Shown one piece after another: positions 25,184 to 36,432 of a DNA stretch of 48,545 nucleotides (position 1 is the stretch's first letter; each line of letters begins with the position of its first letter). Made by a program: the position numbers and the translations under genes. The stretch is from NCBI GenBank assembly GCA_030540715.1, contig JAUNVQ010000002.1, positions 137,886-186,430 of the forward strand, read 5' to 3'. The stretch is from Actinomycetaceae bacterium (GTDB lineage: Bacteria > Actinomycetota > Actinomycetes > Actinomycetales > Actinomycetaceae). The notes beneath the pieces are model-generated. The model was not told where the DNA came from. It was given only the letters and a program-made list of their open reading frames with translations, and ran no database searches.

Positions 25184-25702
25184 TCCCGGCTAAACTCCTT
25201 TGTTGTTGTTACTTGAGTCCAGGTTACCAAATTCGGCGTACGCAAAAGTGGATGGTGTGCAATGCATCCAGGTAAGGCTCCATTGCTATTTGAGGCACGA
25301 TATGCAAAAAAATAATCTTGACGCCCGCTGCATAACACAACATGTTCCATATGTGGTTCTAATGCATACTATGGATGATTTTGTCTATGCCAAGGAAACG
25401 TCATTGAGCATACTGTATGAAAAGCACATCTACCATTATTCACCGACAAAAGTAGGCGCTTCACCCGCCCCTCAAACTCCACAGAACACTTGCCACTACA
25501 TACCAGCTCGATCTGGAAGGAAATCCATACTACGTTCTTTAGCAACAATGTGGTACTAAACATTGAAGAATCAACGCTTATTATTTCCGCACGATTCCCC
25601 ACAGCTAGGCAAACACAGATAGCCGCATTCACAAACCACAGCGGGAAAGCAAAAGGGGCGACAACCATAATGGCTGCCACCCCTTCTCAAATGTAAAAAG
25701 TT
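25184..25702. other. Intergenic region between ppdK and the ABC gene
   Basis: 519 nt holding the ABC gene promoter and the ppdK terminator (25653-25685). Open frames on both strands lack any recognisable domain, ribosome site or codon pattern. I looked for a lost permease to match the lone ATPase and saw none. Confidence 0.4.
25653..25685 (-). terminator. Rho-independent terminator of ppdK
   Basis: On the minus strand, about 18 nt after the ppdK stop, the RNA can fold into a 15-bp stem with three G-U pairs and a UUA loop; outer arms are AAGGGG and CCCCTT. It is followed by TTGCTTT, a fair U-rich tail. Confidence 0.75.
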
Positions 25703-28414
25703 TTACTTCGTTGCATCCTGTGGTTCGGTTGTTGCACGACCTGCTTCAAGGCGGGCAACTGGAACGCGGAATGGTGAACACGACACGTAATCCACATTAA
25801 TTTCGTCAAAGAAGTGGATGGACTCCGGGTCGCCGCCATGCTCGCCACACACACCCATCTTCATGCCGGGCTTGGTGCTGCGACCACGCTGGACACCTTC
25901 ATTAACCACGCGACCAACGCCATGAACATCAAGGGTTTCAAATGGTGACACACCAAAGATGCCTTCCTCGATATAGTTCGGGAAGAAAACACCTTCACAG
26001 TCATCGCGGCTAAAGCCCCACGTAGTTTGCGTCAAGTCGTTGGTGCCAAAGCTAAAGAAGTCAGCTTCGCGCGCCAGATCCTCAGCAGTCATTGCTGCAC
26101 GTGGCAGCTCTACCATACAACCAATCGGTACATCCAGATCCACCCCAGCTTTTTCTTTTTCTTCAGCGATGATAGCTTCTGCATCATCACGAATAATCTG
26201 AAGCTCACGCACGGAACCCACCAGCGGAACCATAACTTCTGGCTGCGGATCCTTACCGGCAGCCTTCAACTCGCAGGCTGCCGAAATCAACGCACGAATC
26301 TGCATGGTGAACAATCCGCGCATATACAACCCCAGGCGTACGCCACGTAAACCAAGCATCGGGTTGGATTCGTGCATACGACGCACGGCTTCCAGCATCT
26401 TCAGATCAGAAGGATCAGGTTCACCAGTTGCCTTGGCAACAGCAACTTTGACCTCCAGGGATGTCAGGTCAGGCAGGAACTCGTGCAGTGGCGGGTCAAT
26501 CAAACGCACCGTCATTGGTTTGCCGTCCAGGACTTCCAGCATCGACAAGAAGTCGCTGCGCTGAAGTTTACCTAGTTCAGCAATGGCTTCTTCGCGTTCG
26601 GAAGAACCAACTTCAGACAGAATCACTTTCTCAACCAGAGGGCGACGCTCACCAAGGAACATGTGCTCGGTACGGCACAAGCCAATACCTTGAGCTCCAA
26701 ACTCCATGGCACGTGCGGCATCTTCGGGAGTATCAGCATTTGTGCGGACCTTCAGGCGGCGACGCGAATCGGCATAATTCATAATCTGATCGACTGCTTG
26801 CACCAGTTCAATCATCTCCTGGTCACCATTGCAGGCCTCCAGACCAGCTTCCAAACCTTTGGTCAAGAAAATAGTGACAGGCGATTCAGTCACAGGAATA
26901 TCGCCTTCAAAGATTTCACCGGAAGCACCATCAATAGCAATGATGTCACCCTGCTTAAGGACTCGACCATCAACAGTGAGCGTTCCAGCTTCTTCATCAA
27001 TGATCAACGCTTCGGCACCGCACACACAGGTCTTGCCCATACCGCGTGCAACAACAGCTGCGTGTGACGTTTTACCGCCCCTAGCAGTTAAAACACCCTC
27101 TGAGTCCACCATGCCGGGCAGGTCATCAGGATTGGTTTCTCGTCGTACAAGAATACACTTTTCGCCAGCTTCTATAGCTGCGCGCGCCTGCTCATTATTG
27201 AACGCAATGCCACCAACGGCAGCACCGGGCGATGCAGCCATACCTGCGCCCAGTTTCACTCTTTTCGCATTCGTGTCGAACTGCGGGAACATTAGTTGTG
27301 TCAGTTGTTCACCAGTAACACGCTGCAACATTTCATCTTTGGTAATGAGTTTTTCCTCTACCAGCTGTGTTGCAACACGGAATGCAGCACCTGCTGTACG
27401 TTTACCGATACGTGTTTGAAGCATCCACAGTTTGCCACGTTCGATGGTGAATTCAATATCGCAAAGGTCCAGGTAATGGGTTTCCAATTTGCGCATAATA
27501 CCAACAAGCTGTTTATACACTTCAGCGTTTTCACGTTCCAGGGCTTTTAGTGGCTCGGTGTTACGGATACCAGCAACAACGTCCTCACCTTGAGCGTTCA
27601 TCAAATAGTCACCGTAGACGCCGGAATGACCGGTTGATGGGTCACGGGTAAAGCACACACCAGTACCGGAGGTATCGCCCATGTTACCAAAAACCATTGT
27701 TTGAACGTTGACGGCGGTGCCTAAGCTTTCGGGGATACGTTCGCGGCGACGGTAAATCTTGGCACGCTCGGTATTCCATGAACGGAACACTGCTTCAATA
27801 CCCAGATCCATTTGTTCACGCGGATCTTGTGGGAACTCACGGCCTGTTTCTTCTTTCACAATTGATTTGAAGGTAGCTACCAAGCCTTTAAGGTCATCGG
27901 CGCTGAGTTCATGGTCATAGTGAACACCTTTTTCTTCTTTTAAGGCTTCAAGAGCGTCAGCAAAACCATCACCTTCAATATCCATCACTGTTTTGCCAAA
28001 CATTTGGATAAGTCGGCGATAAGAATCCCATGCAAAGCGTTCATCTTCAGAAACTGTCGCCAGGCCTTTTACAGATTCATCATTGAGGCCGATATTGAGT
28101 ACTGTTTCCATCATGCCAGGCATCGAGAATTTGGCGCCTGAACGCACAGATACAAGCAGCGGGTCCTCGGCATCACCCAGTTTGCGGCCCAGTTTATCTT
28201 CAACTGAACGCAAAGCCTTTGTGACCTCAGTGGTTAAGGTTTCAGGTACGGCGCCTTCTTGCAAGTAGGTGTTGCACGCTTCGGTGCTGATAGTAAACCC
28301 AGGAGGGACAGGAAGCCCCAGGTTTGTCATTTCTGCTAGGTTGGCTCCTTTACCGCCAAGCAGATCTTTCATGTCTTTGTTACCTTCATTAAAGGTGTAG
28401 ACGTATTTGACCAT
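25703..28414 (-). CDS. ppdK: Pyruvate, phosphate dikinase
   Basis: 903 residues, full length. Interconverts pyruvate + ATP + Pi and phosphoenolpyruvate + AMP + PPi in the cytoplasm. The N-terminal ATP-grasp domain starts GGKGANLAEMTNLGLPVPPGFT and contains SVRSGAKFSMPGMMETVLN; the swivelling phosphohistidine is His451 in GGKTSHAAVVARGMGK; the C-terminal PEP barrel includes GIGLCRTEHMF and the CGEHGGDPES segment with its catalytic Cys. GGAGG 12 nt before ATG 28414 marks the start. The usual regulatory kinase (DUF299) is not adjacent. It is a single-gene unit with its own terminator, divergent from the DUF3152 gene. Confidence 0.98.
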   Translation of the reverse strand: MVKYVYTFNEGNKDMKDLLGGKGANLAEMTNLGLPVPPGFTISTEACNTYLQEGAVPETLTTEVTKALRSVEDKLGRKLGDAEDPLLVSVRSGAKFSMPGMMETVLNIGLNDESVKGLATVSEDERFAWDSYRRLIQMFGKTVMDIEGDGFADALEALKEEKGVHYDHELSADDLKGLVATFKSIVKEETGREFPQDPREQMDLGIEAVFRSWNTERAKIYRRRERIPESLGTAVNVQTMVFGNMGDTSGTGVCFTRDPSTGHSGVYGDYLMNAQGEDVVAGIRNTEPLKALERENAEVYKQLVGIMRKLETHYLDLCDIEFTIERGKLWMLQTRIGKRTAGAAFRVATQLVEEKLITKDEMLQRVTGEQLTQLMFPQFDTNAKRVKLGAGMAASPGAAVGGIAFNNEQARAAIEAGEKCILVRRETNPDDLPGMVDSEGVLTARGGKTSHAAVVARGMGKTCVCGAEALIIDEEAGTLTVDGRVLKQGDIIAIDGASGEIFEGDIPVTESPVTIFLTKGLEAGLEACNGDQEMIELVQAVDQIMNYADSRRRLKVRTNADTPEDAARAMEFGAQGIGLCRTEHMFLGERRPLVEKVILSEVGSSEREEAIAELGKLQRSDFLSMLEVLDGKPMTVRLIDPPLHEFLPDLTSLEVKVAVAKATGEPDPSDLKMLEAVRRMHESNPMLGLRGVRLGLYMRGLFTMQIRALISAACELKAAGKDPQPEVMVPLVGSVRELQIIRDDAEAIIAEEKEKAGVDLDVPIGCMVELPRAAMTAEDLAREADFFSFGTNDLTQTTWGFSRDDCEGVFFPNYIEEGIFGVSPFETLDVHGVGRVVNEGVQRGRSTKPGMKMGVCGEHGGDPESIHFFDEINVDYVSCSPFRVPVARLEAGRATTEPQDATK

Positions 28415-28783
28415 GTTTCGTGTGATCCTCCAAAAAGATATTGATTAAAAGTGTTTTCACATGCCACTTTACCTCTCTGATATTATGAGGTCCGCGCTGT
28501 GATAACTACTTTTCAGTGTAGCAAAAGAGGTGGCTTTGGTAGGTCTTTTTTCCCAGATTGGACCAAGGTCATAGTTTAGGTGATTGACGGTGTTTACGGC
28601 AGTAGAATTCACGCTCATGCGCACAGGTAAAGGATGAAGCTCTTAATAACTGGCTCAAGCAGGTAATCGTGATGGTCGAAATATGCAGATATTACGCAAC
28701 TCGTGCTGGTATCCACGCAAACAAAAATGTGAGATGCCAAACCATTATATCGCGCTTGTTACCAATCCGTTATAATCGTTTAT
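28415..28783. promoter_or_regulatory. Divergent ppdK/DUF3152 control region
   Basis: 369 nt that must hold both promoters. The DUF3152 -10 box is at its right end. For ppdK, CATAATAT near 28480 on the minus strand is a possible -10, giving a leader of about 60 nt. No operator palindrome or gene was recognised. Confidence 0.4.
28771..28776 (+). promoter_or_regulatory. -10 box of the DUF3152 gene (leaderless)
   Basis: A consensus TATAAT is followed by exactly 7 nt and then the ATG at 28784, so transcription should start on the start codon. No Shine-Dalgarno is present. The -35 is unclear, as is common in actinobacterial promoters. Confidence 0.6.
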
Positions 28784-29710
28784 ATGCCTCACACTCAACA
28801 TTTTGCTCCACGCCGACAACTGCGTCGGCGACAGGCACAAACAGCGCTTCACCGCCGTCAATGGCGCAATAATACGGCGCGCCATAAAGCGGTTCGGCGA
28901 AAGGTTGAGTTCACGGTTTTACGTTTGACCAGTATCGTAGCCTCTGTTCTTATTGCGCTTACAGGTGTGGTCTTATTTTCCAACTCGTATTTTATTACCC
29001 CGGTTACCGGGGTCACATCCGCACACACAACCACTACCGTACCTCCTGTCACCCAGCGCACTGTAGAAGCACCCCAGTATCATGAACCGCCTGCCGATGC
29101 ACCTGCTGTAAGCATTAATCTGACAGCAGTTCCAAAGGACAATCAGGTTCCTTCTGGTTTAACAGGGGAAATTCCAGAGGGCGCCTCTGGAACGCTGGTC
29201 GCTGTCCCTGGTTCGCAAAAGGGTTCAGATGCTGAAAAACACTACACATATCGCGTTGAATACGAAAAGGGCTTAAATATTAACCCTGAACAGACGGCAC
29301 ATTCTATTCACATGATCCTTAACGATCCTCGCGGCTGGGGCTTTAGTTTTGACCGTACCGACGGCAATGCCGATTTTAGGATTGTTATAGCCTCGCCAAA
29401 TACAACAAACTCTCTATGCTATCCACTGCGTACCACCGGTACCCAAAGCTGCCGCAATGGAAGTAACGTCATACTCAATGCAAAACGATGGGCAAATGGA
29501 ACACAGATGTGGACAAGCCTTGGTCGTGATATCAACGACTATCGCATCTACCAGGTAAACCACGAAACAGGCCACTTTCTTGGCCACGGTCACGAATTTT
29601 GTCGCACCAGCGGTACCTATGCGCCAGTGATGCAGCAGCAAAGTTCTGACGGTGGCAACAATAACGGTTGCACCCCCAACGGTTGGCCAGTTTTAGATAA
29701 TACGCGCTGA
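28784..29710 (+). CDS. DUF3152 membrane-anchored metalloprotease-like protein
   Basis: 308 residues. A strongly basic N-terminal tail is followed by one membrane helix (about residues 45-70), a Thr/Pro linker and an extracytoplasmic domain. That domain carries HETGHFLGHGH at 260-270, the HExGHxLGHxH pattern of zinc metalloproteases (metzincin-like), within DUF3152, a family conserved across actinobacteria including mycobacteria. Catalysis has not been seen here and the substrate is unknown. Four cysteines in the domain (including SLCYPL, SCRNG and EFC) could form disulfides, which fits an outside location. The gene is a single unit with a leaderless promoter. Confidence 0.85.
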   Translation: MPHTQHFAPRRQLRRRQAQTALHRRQWRNNTARHKAVRRKVEFTVLRLTSIVASVLIALTGVVLFSNSYFITPVTGVTSAHTTTTVPPVTQRTVEAPQYHEPPADAPAVSINLTAVPKDNQVPSGLTGEIPEGASGTLVAVPGSQKGSDAEKHYTYRVEYEKGLNINPEQTAHSIHMILNDPRGWGFSFDRTDGNADFRIVIASPNTTNSLCYPLRTTGTQSCRNGSNVILNAKRWANGTQMWTSLGRDINDYRIYQVNHETGHFLGHGHEFCRTSGTYAPVMQQQSSDGGNNNGCTPNGWPVLDNTR

Positions 29711-29970
29711 CACGGGCTTTCTTTCGTGGTATTTTTCTTCACATTGATAGCACTATACGCCACATGTCACAAGTTATACGCTTCCCCTCCCCAGACTCGC
29801 TGCGCATCTTCCTTTGCTGTATTTCCTTTATCCCACTATTTTTTGGCTGATAAGTTGCATCGCTCATTTCCATGTGATTCCCGTATCACACCCGCTTCCT
29901 ACCCACCTTAGGCTCAGGCCATGAATTCTTCTGGTATCTTTACGTCTAAAAAGGTTGTTATCTTTTTCCT
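29711..29970. other. Convergent intergenic region
   Basis: 260 nt between the 3' ends of the DUF3152 gene and the lysozyme-like gene. It is pyrimidine-rich, and I found no clear hairpin terminator or gene. Confidence 0.3.
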
Positions 29971-30993
29971 TCACCCACCCGCCCGACCTTCAATACCTGG
30001 ATCACCAAACCATACCTTATACAGACCATAAAAGTTCAGATTTCCGTACTGCGAACAGTCATCACTGTTTCCAGCTAATGTGGCAGCATTGGGAGTATAC
30101 GGCGTGTAGTTATAGAGTGCTGCTGTAGCCCAGTTTTCCACGTAAACCTGTTGCACACCACAATCAGAATCGAGCGAATATTTTATTTCGTTGGTTATTC
30201 CAGCCTTTACACTGTATTGTCCAGGTTGAACACGATAGCGCTGAAACTGACGGGCAGCATAATATAGTTGCTGGTCAAGACCAAAATATGTGGGATCGCA
30301 TTGTGAGTTATCAGGGCAGGCATATCCTGTGGCCGTTTCATATTTGCGTGGCACTAAACGATACGACGAAGCCGTCAGCAGGCTCTGTTCTTTTTGCAGT
30401 AGTACCAAAAGAACTTTCGGGTTAATTTGGCATGCCTTTGAAGTTTGCGCAATCATATAGGCTGCACTGGCGTTTTCTTTTCCATCGTAGGGTAATGAGC
30501 AATACGTATCAGCAGGGCGTGAAGGCACATTCATCGTGTAGTCTTTCAGACACGGTAATGAAGAAAATGTTGATTCACCTGGACGGCAACCTTTACCTAC
30601 CTTGTTAAGAAAATCTTGAATCTGTTTTTCATCCATCGAATCCCAATCCGACATAGCTTGGTCGGTAATAATGCGTCCAGGGCGAAAATCGCTGTAGTCA
30701 AGTTTGGGTACAGTTGGTTCAGGGATTTCAGCTTCGGATGTATTATTTTCAGAGGGCGACAGCAGGCGAATCCCATACAACAATACAAAACCAGCAATAA
30801 CAACCAAAGACAGCAAGATAAGAAACCGTTGAAAAGCCCGTCGAAACCCCGGCCCCTTCCGACCGTTAGCCGATTGCCCCATACGTTGTTTAAGTTGTTG
30901 AGCCGAAGAATAGTGCCCATTATCGGCGCGAGTGGAATACTCCTGGCGCTGCCATTCCGACGGTGGCTGCCAGGCCTGAAAGCCTTGTGTCAT
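29971..30993 (-). CDS. Membrane-anchored extracytoplasmic protein, lysozyme/transglycosylase-like domain
   Basis: 340 residues: a hydrophilic Gln-rich cytosolic segment, one membrane helix (57-78), then an outer domain with about ten cysteines. The domain contains INPKVLLVLLQKEQSLLT and the ending ALYNYTPYTPNAATL with a DCSQYGNLNFYGLYKVWFG tail, a pattern I associate with actinobacterial and lactobacillal wall-active or wall-binding proteins of lysozyme-like fold; the Glu in QKEQ could be catalytic. The specific activity is not established. No ribosome site precedes ATG 30993, and GAAAAT ends 6 nt upstream, so it too may be leaderless. It is followed by convergent DUF3152. Confidence 0.6.
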   Translation of the reverse strand: MTQGFQAWQPPSEWQRQEYSTRADNGHYSSAQQLKQRMGQSANGRKGPGFRRAFQRFLILLSLVVIAGFVLLYGIRLLSPSENNTSEAEIPEPTVPKLDYSDFRPGRIITDQAMSDWDSMDEKQIQDFLNKVGKGCRPGESTFSSLPCLKDYTMNVPSRPADTYCSLPYDGKENASAAYMIAQTSKACQINPKVLLVLLQKEQSLLTASSYRLVPRKYETATGYACPDNSQCDPTYFGLDQQLYYAARQFQRYRVQPGQYSVKAGITNEIKYSLDSDCGVQQVYVENWATAALYNYTPYTPNAATLAGNSDDCSQYGNLNFYGLYKVWFGDPGIEGRAGG

Positions 30994-31148
30994 ATCGATA
31001 TTTTCTCACAGAACTACTCTTTTCATTGTGAGACTTCCACATTGTTAGCAGACTTAACAATTTTGATGCCACGCTCAATTGTTGTTGCACTGCCGAATAA
31101 TACTTGCAGCCATATCTGACCATCAGCTTGCATCCGCCACGTCACTTT

Positions 31149-31168
31149 GTTTTTGTGAAAACAAAAAC
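31149..31168 (-). other. AT-rich hairpin after the SprT-like gene
   Basis: A perfect 8-bp stem with arms GTTTTTGT and ACAAAAAC, about 22 nt after the SprT-like stop on the minus strand. It is AT-rich and lacks a T-run afterwards, so termination is uncertain. Confidence 0.3.
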
Positions 31169-31190
31169 TGACAACACATCCGTTCAAGTG

Positions 31191-31637
31191 TTAGGAAACA
31201 TGTTTCCAGGTAAAACGGTAGCGTGGGTTATATCGAGGCGAACACTGGGCACAAGACAGCGGTTTTTGAGGGCGTCGAAAGCGCTCAATAGTGTGGCCCT
31301 GAGGACACGTACCAATCCAGGGGGCTCCAAGCTGGGGAGTATCTTTAGGGAGCCTTGCATAAGGTTTGGCACCAAGCTGACGCGCCTGAGCTTTCCACAC
31401 ACTATCATGACCATGCTTCGCTCCAACCAGTGCATGTGCAATTTCATGCAAAATAATATCGCGCACCATTGATTCACCATAAAGAGGAATGAGCTTTCCA
31501 GATAACTGAATAACTTTCGCTTTTTCTCGGCACATACCTGCACGCCGTACCGCACGGTCAATGCGAATATCCCACTCGTGTAAACCGTAATTATTCATAA
31601 GCTGACGCGCTAGTACCACCGCATCATCAATATCCAT
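31191..31637 (-). CDS. SprT-like zinc metalloprotease domain protein
   Basis: 148 residues. HEIAH, with a third His in KHGHDSVWKAQAR, is the SprT/Spartan zinc site, and the C-terminal GTCPQGHTIERFRR with CAQC is the zinc ribbon usual in the bacterial family. The eukaryotic relatives cleave DNA-protein crosslinks; the bacterial role is not well settled. The frame is also open from a GTG at 31649 (four residues longer); I prefer ATG 31637, with AAAGAG about 11 nt upstream. Neighbours on the same strand are a phosphoribosyltransferase upstream and a wall-associated protein downstream, with gaps over 150 nt, so it is probably expressed alone. Confidence 0.87.
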   Translation of the reverse strand: MDIDDAVVLARQLMNNYGLHEWDIRIDRAVRRAGMCREKAKVIQLSGKLIPLYGESMVRDIILHEIAHALVGAKHGHDSVWKAQARQLGAKPYARLPKDTPQLGAPWIGTCPQGHTIERFRRPQKPLSCAQCSPRYNPRYRFTWKHVS

Positions 31638-31810
31638 TATATTCAACACTCTTTACCGACAAGATGCTCCACTACCTCACCACTACTCACGATATTTAGT
31701 TAGTGTATCTTTCACTTAAGTTCTTATAGGCACGCTATCTGGGTACGAATCCTTTTCAACAGCATGCTTCGACGATACTTCAGTGTCTTGGAGTCAAGAA
31801 ATGGCAAAAA

Positions 31811-32356
31811 TTATGCGTCAGCCTTTGCTCCAGCTACGACAGGTGGCAGTGTCGACCACGGAAAGTTAATCCACTTGTCGGTTTTCTTCCACACATAGTC
31901 CGGTTCAATAATGGAGCGCGATTTGTGGTAGATACATGCCGATCGCGCCTCAGAGACATTAATGGCTTTTTGATCGCCAATACCGGGCACACCCTGTTCC
32001 CGAATCATTTTCATGACTAATGCTAACGTTTTTCCAGAATCGGCAACATCATCAACAACCAGTACTTTTTTACCTTCCAGGGCGGAAGGATCCATCAACG
32101 GTGGAATTAACACTGGCTCCGGTAATGTTTCAGCAATATCGGTATAAAACTCAACATTCATTGTCCCAATTGCTTTTAAACCCATTGCATAGGCTAGTGC
32201 GCCAGCAGGTAGGAGGCCACCCCGAGCTACCGCCACCACAAGATCGGGTGTCCAACCCGAATCAACAATTTGTACTGCTAGCTCACGAATCCCCTCGCCA
32301 AAACCCGGCCAGGTCAATACTTCGCGTTCAATTTCCGCATTATCTGTATCAGCCAT
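31811..32356 (-). CDS. Phosphoribosyltransferase (purine PRT-like)
   Basis: 181-residue type I phosphoribosyltransferase. The PRPP loop reads VLVVDDVADSGKT (98-110), and ARGGLLPAGALAYAMG is the expected upstream strand-loop. It resembles the xanthine/hypoxanthine-type PRTs that salvage purine bases, but the base specificity cannot be read from the sequence. A longer frame from 32416 is open, but TACAAT ends 6 nt before ATG 32356, so the mRNA is probably leaderless and starts at this ATG. It stands alone between the SprT-like gene and the tyrosine phosphatase. Confidence 0.85.
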   Translation of the reverse strand: MADTDNAEIEREVLTWPGFGEGIRELAVQIVDSGWTPDLVVAVARGGLLPAGALAYAMGLKAIGTMNVEFYTDIAETLPEPVLIPPLMDPSALEGKKVLVVDDVADSGKTLALVMKMIREQGVPGIGDQKAINVSEARSACIYHKSRSIIEPDYVWKKTDKWINFPWSTLPPVVAGAKADA

Positions 32357-32362
32357 GCTGTT

Positions 32363-32368
32363 ATTGTA
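32363..32368 (-). promoter_or_regulatory. -10 box of the phosphoribosyltransferase gene (leaderless)
   Basis: On the minus strand TACAAT, then 6 nt, then ATG 32356; no ribosome site. Same arrangement as hemE and the DUF3152 gene. Confidence 0.55.
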
Positions 32369-32543
32369 ATCGATCCGAAGAGTAATATAAGAGTTTTGAT
32401 TCCACTGAATAGGCAAGTTAAGAAAAGTTCACATCGGGTATTCGCCAATCAATACTCCAAGAGGAAGCAGTACACATGGATTTACTACGCTGTAGCTGTT
32501 ACCATACACCGGCTGCTGCACAACAATTCACACAGACAGCCAC

Positions 32544-33125
32544 CTATCTGCTCAAGTGCTGCGAGTCGAAGTAAGCCCGAATGTCATCAACAATATAAGG
32601 AGTTACCCGTTCAATCAGATCTAAGGTATCAACGAAGTCATCGTATGTGCCATACCAAGGATCGGGAACATCCAAAGATGACTCCCACTGATGGAGCCAC
32701 CTGGAGTCTCTTGTTCCCTTCGGGTGGGATTGAGATGTCGCACCTGTCCCCTGTGGATCAAAAGAGCGATACATCCGAATATCGGTCGAACCTGTGGAAT
32801 AGCGCTGCGCCAGTCGCTGAACGGAATGCAGATGCCCTGAGGTCATCGCAAGTATCAGATCATAGTGTTCAAAATCATTTCCACATATTTGACGCGCACG
32901 ATGTTGAGGCACTTTATAACCATTTTCAGCAAGTACTCTGGCAGCTCTGCGATCGGGAGGATTGCCATATTCTTCATCGCTGATTCCACATGAATCTACT
33001 TTTACCTTCCCGGAAAAGCTACACGTTTCCAAAGCTTCACGCAACACTTGTTCAGCCATCACAGAACGGCAGATATTACCTGTACACACCATCAGTACAG
33101 CATAGGAGTCACCCTTGTGCAGCAT
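32544..33125 (-). CDS. Low-molecular-weight protein tyrosine phosphatase
   Basis: 193 residues. The P-loop CTGNICRS (Cys14, pattern C-x5-R-S) and the general-acid loop DVPDPWYG define the family. It dephosphorylates tyrosine in proteins or acts on small phosphates; mycobacterial PtpA is the best known actinobacterial relative, but orthology is not claimed. Roughly 25 extra residues (TGATSQSHPKGTRDSRWLH) sit before the acid loop. GGTGA just before ATG 33125 supports this start over the in-frame GTG at 33137. No adjacent tyrosine kinase is visible. The gap to the phosphoribosyltransferase gene is 187 nt. Confidence 0.92.
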   Translation of the reverse strand: MLHKGDSYAVLMVCTGNICRSVMAEQVLREALETCSFSGKVKVDSCGISDEEYGNPPDRRAARVLAENGYKVPQHRARQICGNDFEHYDLILAMTSGHLHSVQRLAQRYSTGSTDIRMYRSFDPQGTGATSQSHPKGTRDSRWLHQWESSLDVPDPWYGTYDDFVDTLDLIERVTPYIVDDIRAYFDSQHLSR

Positions 33126-33345
33126 CACTTTCACCACTTTTTCTTGTTTTGTCTGCGATCATCAATCACTATGATTCTATTCTTCAGTTATTCCATAAGA
33201 AGGTACCGCCAGCCCCCTTACCTCTCTTCACACGTTCATGTCAGCTACATAAGCCAGGCACAGCTTCGCCACAGCTCGTTCCATAAATCTGTGAAGTGAC
33301 AGCAGTTAACTCTTGGTCTTATAGGTCAGTCTCTTCAGCAACTAA
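33126..33345. other. Intergenic region between phosphatase and guaB1
   Basis: 220 nt holding the phosphatase promoter and the guaB1 3' end. It is pyrimidine-rich on the plus strand; no hairpin or gene is convincing. Confidence 0.3.
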
Positions 33346-34818
<1,473 letters not shown>

Positions 34819-34828
34819 TCATCTTATT

Positions 34829-36343
34829 TCACGGAGTAAATGGGCGCACTCGCTCGATCGAGACGATACGTGCCGTTACTTTGGGGCCTGGTTTGGGAAG
34901 TTTCGATGTCTTGAGAGTAAGCTTTTCCGATACGTTTTTCGGTGTCGCATGTGGCATGTTACCACTCTTTACTCCGGTAGGCAGAGACTCATGTACAGAG
35001 GTGTGTTTCCGATGGTCGTCAGGTATTTTACTGCAGGAGGGCGATTTCCCACTCTCTTGCTCTTCCTTAGCTAACCCGACAGCGTCATCACCATACATCG
35101 CAGCTTTTTCAGTGTGGACACCGCTGTGTTGAAAAGCTACTGCCTTTCCTTGAACTCGTTGGGCAAGTATCGCCGGGTTCACAGTGTTCTTTTTGGATTT
35201 TTTTACTTCTGCCTCGGCAAGAATTCCTTTCAAGCGTCGTTCACGACGGTGTTTTTTCTTCAGTTCTTTCGCTGATAACAGTTCGTCTACGTTATTCCCG
35301 CTTATTTGCTTGTCACAATTGGGGTCATAAACTTTTTGGTTGCTGGCATCAGCAAGTACATCAGGAACCATAGCAATATGGCACACAAGCATTTCGGCGG
35401 TGCGTAAATATGGATCTTCCTGAGGAATCTGACGAGCAATGACAGAAGGGGTGCGCTGCTTAATTTCTTCAAAAACAGTCGGTAAAGTTGGTCGATGAAC
35501 ACACAGTGCAGTTGGAACCTGTTTTCCAGCACGCATAAGGCGTTTAACCGTGGTACGGAAGGATTCGGGGTCTTTCACATATGCTTCTTCTGATGCTTCC
35601 AGTGCTATCTCAACACTTGCCCCGCAAAGAGAGGCATATGTTCCAACTGTTGCCAAACAACGTCTCCACGGTGAGGTTACGAATCGCGAAACACCGTAGG
35701 CTGAAAACAAACCAGTCATCTGCCGAACCTGGTGAACACCCTCACGGTCAAGCGGACGCAACGCTTCGCCCTCGTTCCATTCCTTACGCGAAATTGCTTT
35801 TCCGTGGCGGACAATGATTAAGGGCGCCGTTTCCAAGGTTCCTGCACGGAGCTTTACCAATACCTCTTCCAATAATCGTTGATCACCACGCCGCGTTAAA
35901 AGCTTTAATGCTTTTTTCGGCGATACCCACCGGGTTTCATCGATCTCTTTCTTTGAAGCCCTCTGTACTGGTGTGCGAGCTCTTAAGGCACTGGCTTCAA
36001 CATCAATTCGCCCCAACCAGTAATAGACCGCTTTTGTTGTATGCGTACCCAGCCGATAACGCTGAGTTGTTAAAGGAGCCTGAAGACGTGCGGTCAGTCC
36101 TGTTTCTTCCTCAACTTCGCGAGTGGCACATTCCAGTAGAGATTCCCCTGGTTCACGCTTACCTTTAGGCCACGACCAGTCGTTATACTTCGGTCGATGA
36201 ACAATTAAAACCTCAATATCTTCTTCTGTTTTTGGGCACCGAGTATCGACATACGTCTGCGCGTCTGCACTGAGACGCCAAATAACAGCACCAGCAGCCT
36301 GCACGATCTTTCCACGCGGCGGCCTAGGTCGGGGAGCAGCCAT
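34829..36343 (-). CDS. mutT1: MutT1-type Nudix hydrolase with histidine phosphatase domain
   Basis: 504 residues. Residues 1-170 hold a Nudix domain with a perfect box starting GKREPGES and continuing REVEEETG (61-83). Residues 173-310 are a histidine phosphatase domain with VRHGKA (RHG at 179-181), a TSPWRRC segment and the second His in CVHRP. In mycobacteria this fusion hydrolyses 8-oxo-dGTP and diadenosine polyphosphates and neighbours ppk, as here. A C-terminal tail of about 170 residues, rich in Lys, Arg and His, is extra compared with the usual 310-320 residue protein. The start at 36343 gives MAAPRPRP, with AAAGGA 12 nt upstream; the frame is open further to 36421. The ppk stop is 89 nt away, so co-transcription is likely. 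Confidence 0.9.
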   Translation of the reverse strand: MAAPRPRPPRGKIVQAAGAVIWRLSADAQTYVDTRCPKTEEDIEVLIVHRPKYNDWSWPKGKREPGESLLECATREVEEETGLTARLQAPLTTQRYRLGTHTTKAVYYWLGRIDVEASALRARTPVQRASKKEIDETRWVSPKKALKLLTRRGDQRLLEEVLVKLRAGTLETAPLIIVRHGKAISRKEWNEGEALRPLDREGVHQVRQMTGLFSAYGVSRFVTSPWRRCLATVGTYASLCGASVEIALEASEEAYVKDPESFRTTVKRLMRAGKQVPTALCVHRPTLPTVFEEIKQRTPSVIARQIPQEDPYLRTAEMLVCHIAMVPDVLADASNQKVYDPNCDKQISGNNVDELLSAKELKKKHRRERRLKGILAEAEVKKSKKNTVNPAILAQRVQGKAVAFQHSGVHTEKAAMYGDDAVGLAKEEQESGKSPSCSKIPDDHRKHTSVHESLPTGVKSGNMPHATPKNVSEKLTLKTSKLPKPGPKVTARIVSIERVRPFTP

Positions 36344-36432
36344 CACAATAGTCTTTCCTTTCGGTTTTATCCTACCCCGTTTTTGAGCGAATGTGTTTTT
36401 TTGTTCGCAACCCGCCAACAAAATATCTACTT

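Noticed and set aside
25369-25680. 103-codon minus-strand frame downstream of ppdK
   Set aside because: It begins inside the ppdK terminator hairpin and has no recognisable domain.
31149-31168. Strong terminator for the SprT-like gene
   Set aside because: The stem is only 8 bp, almost all A-T, with no T-run after it; kept only as a low-confidence hairpin.
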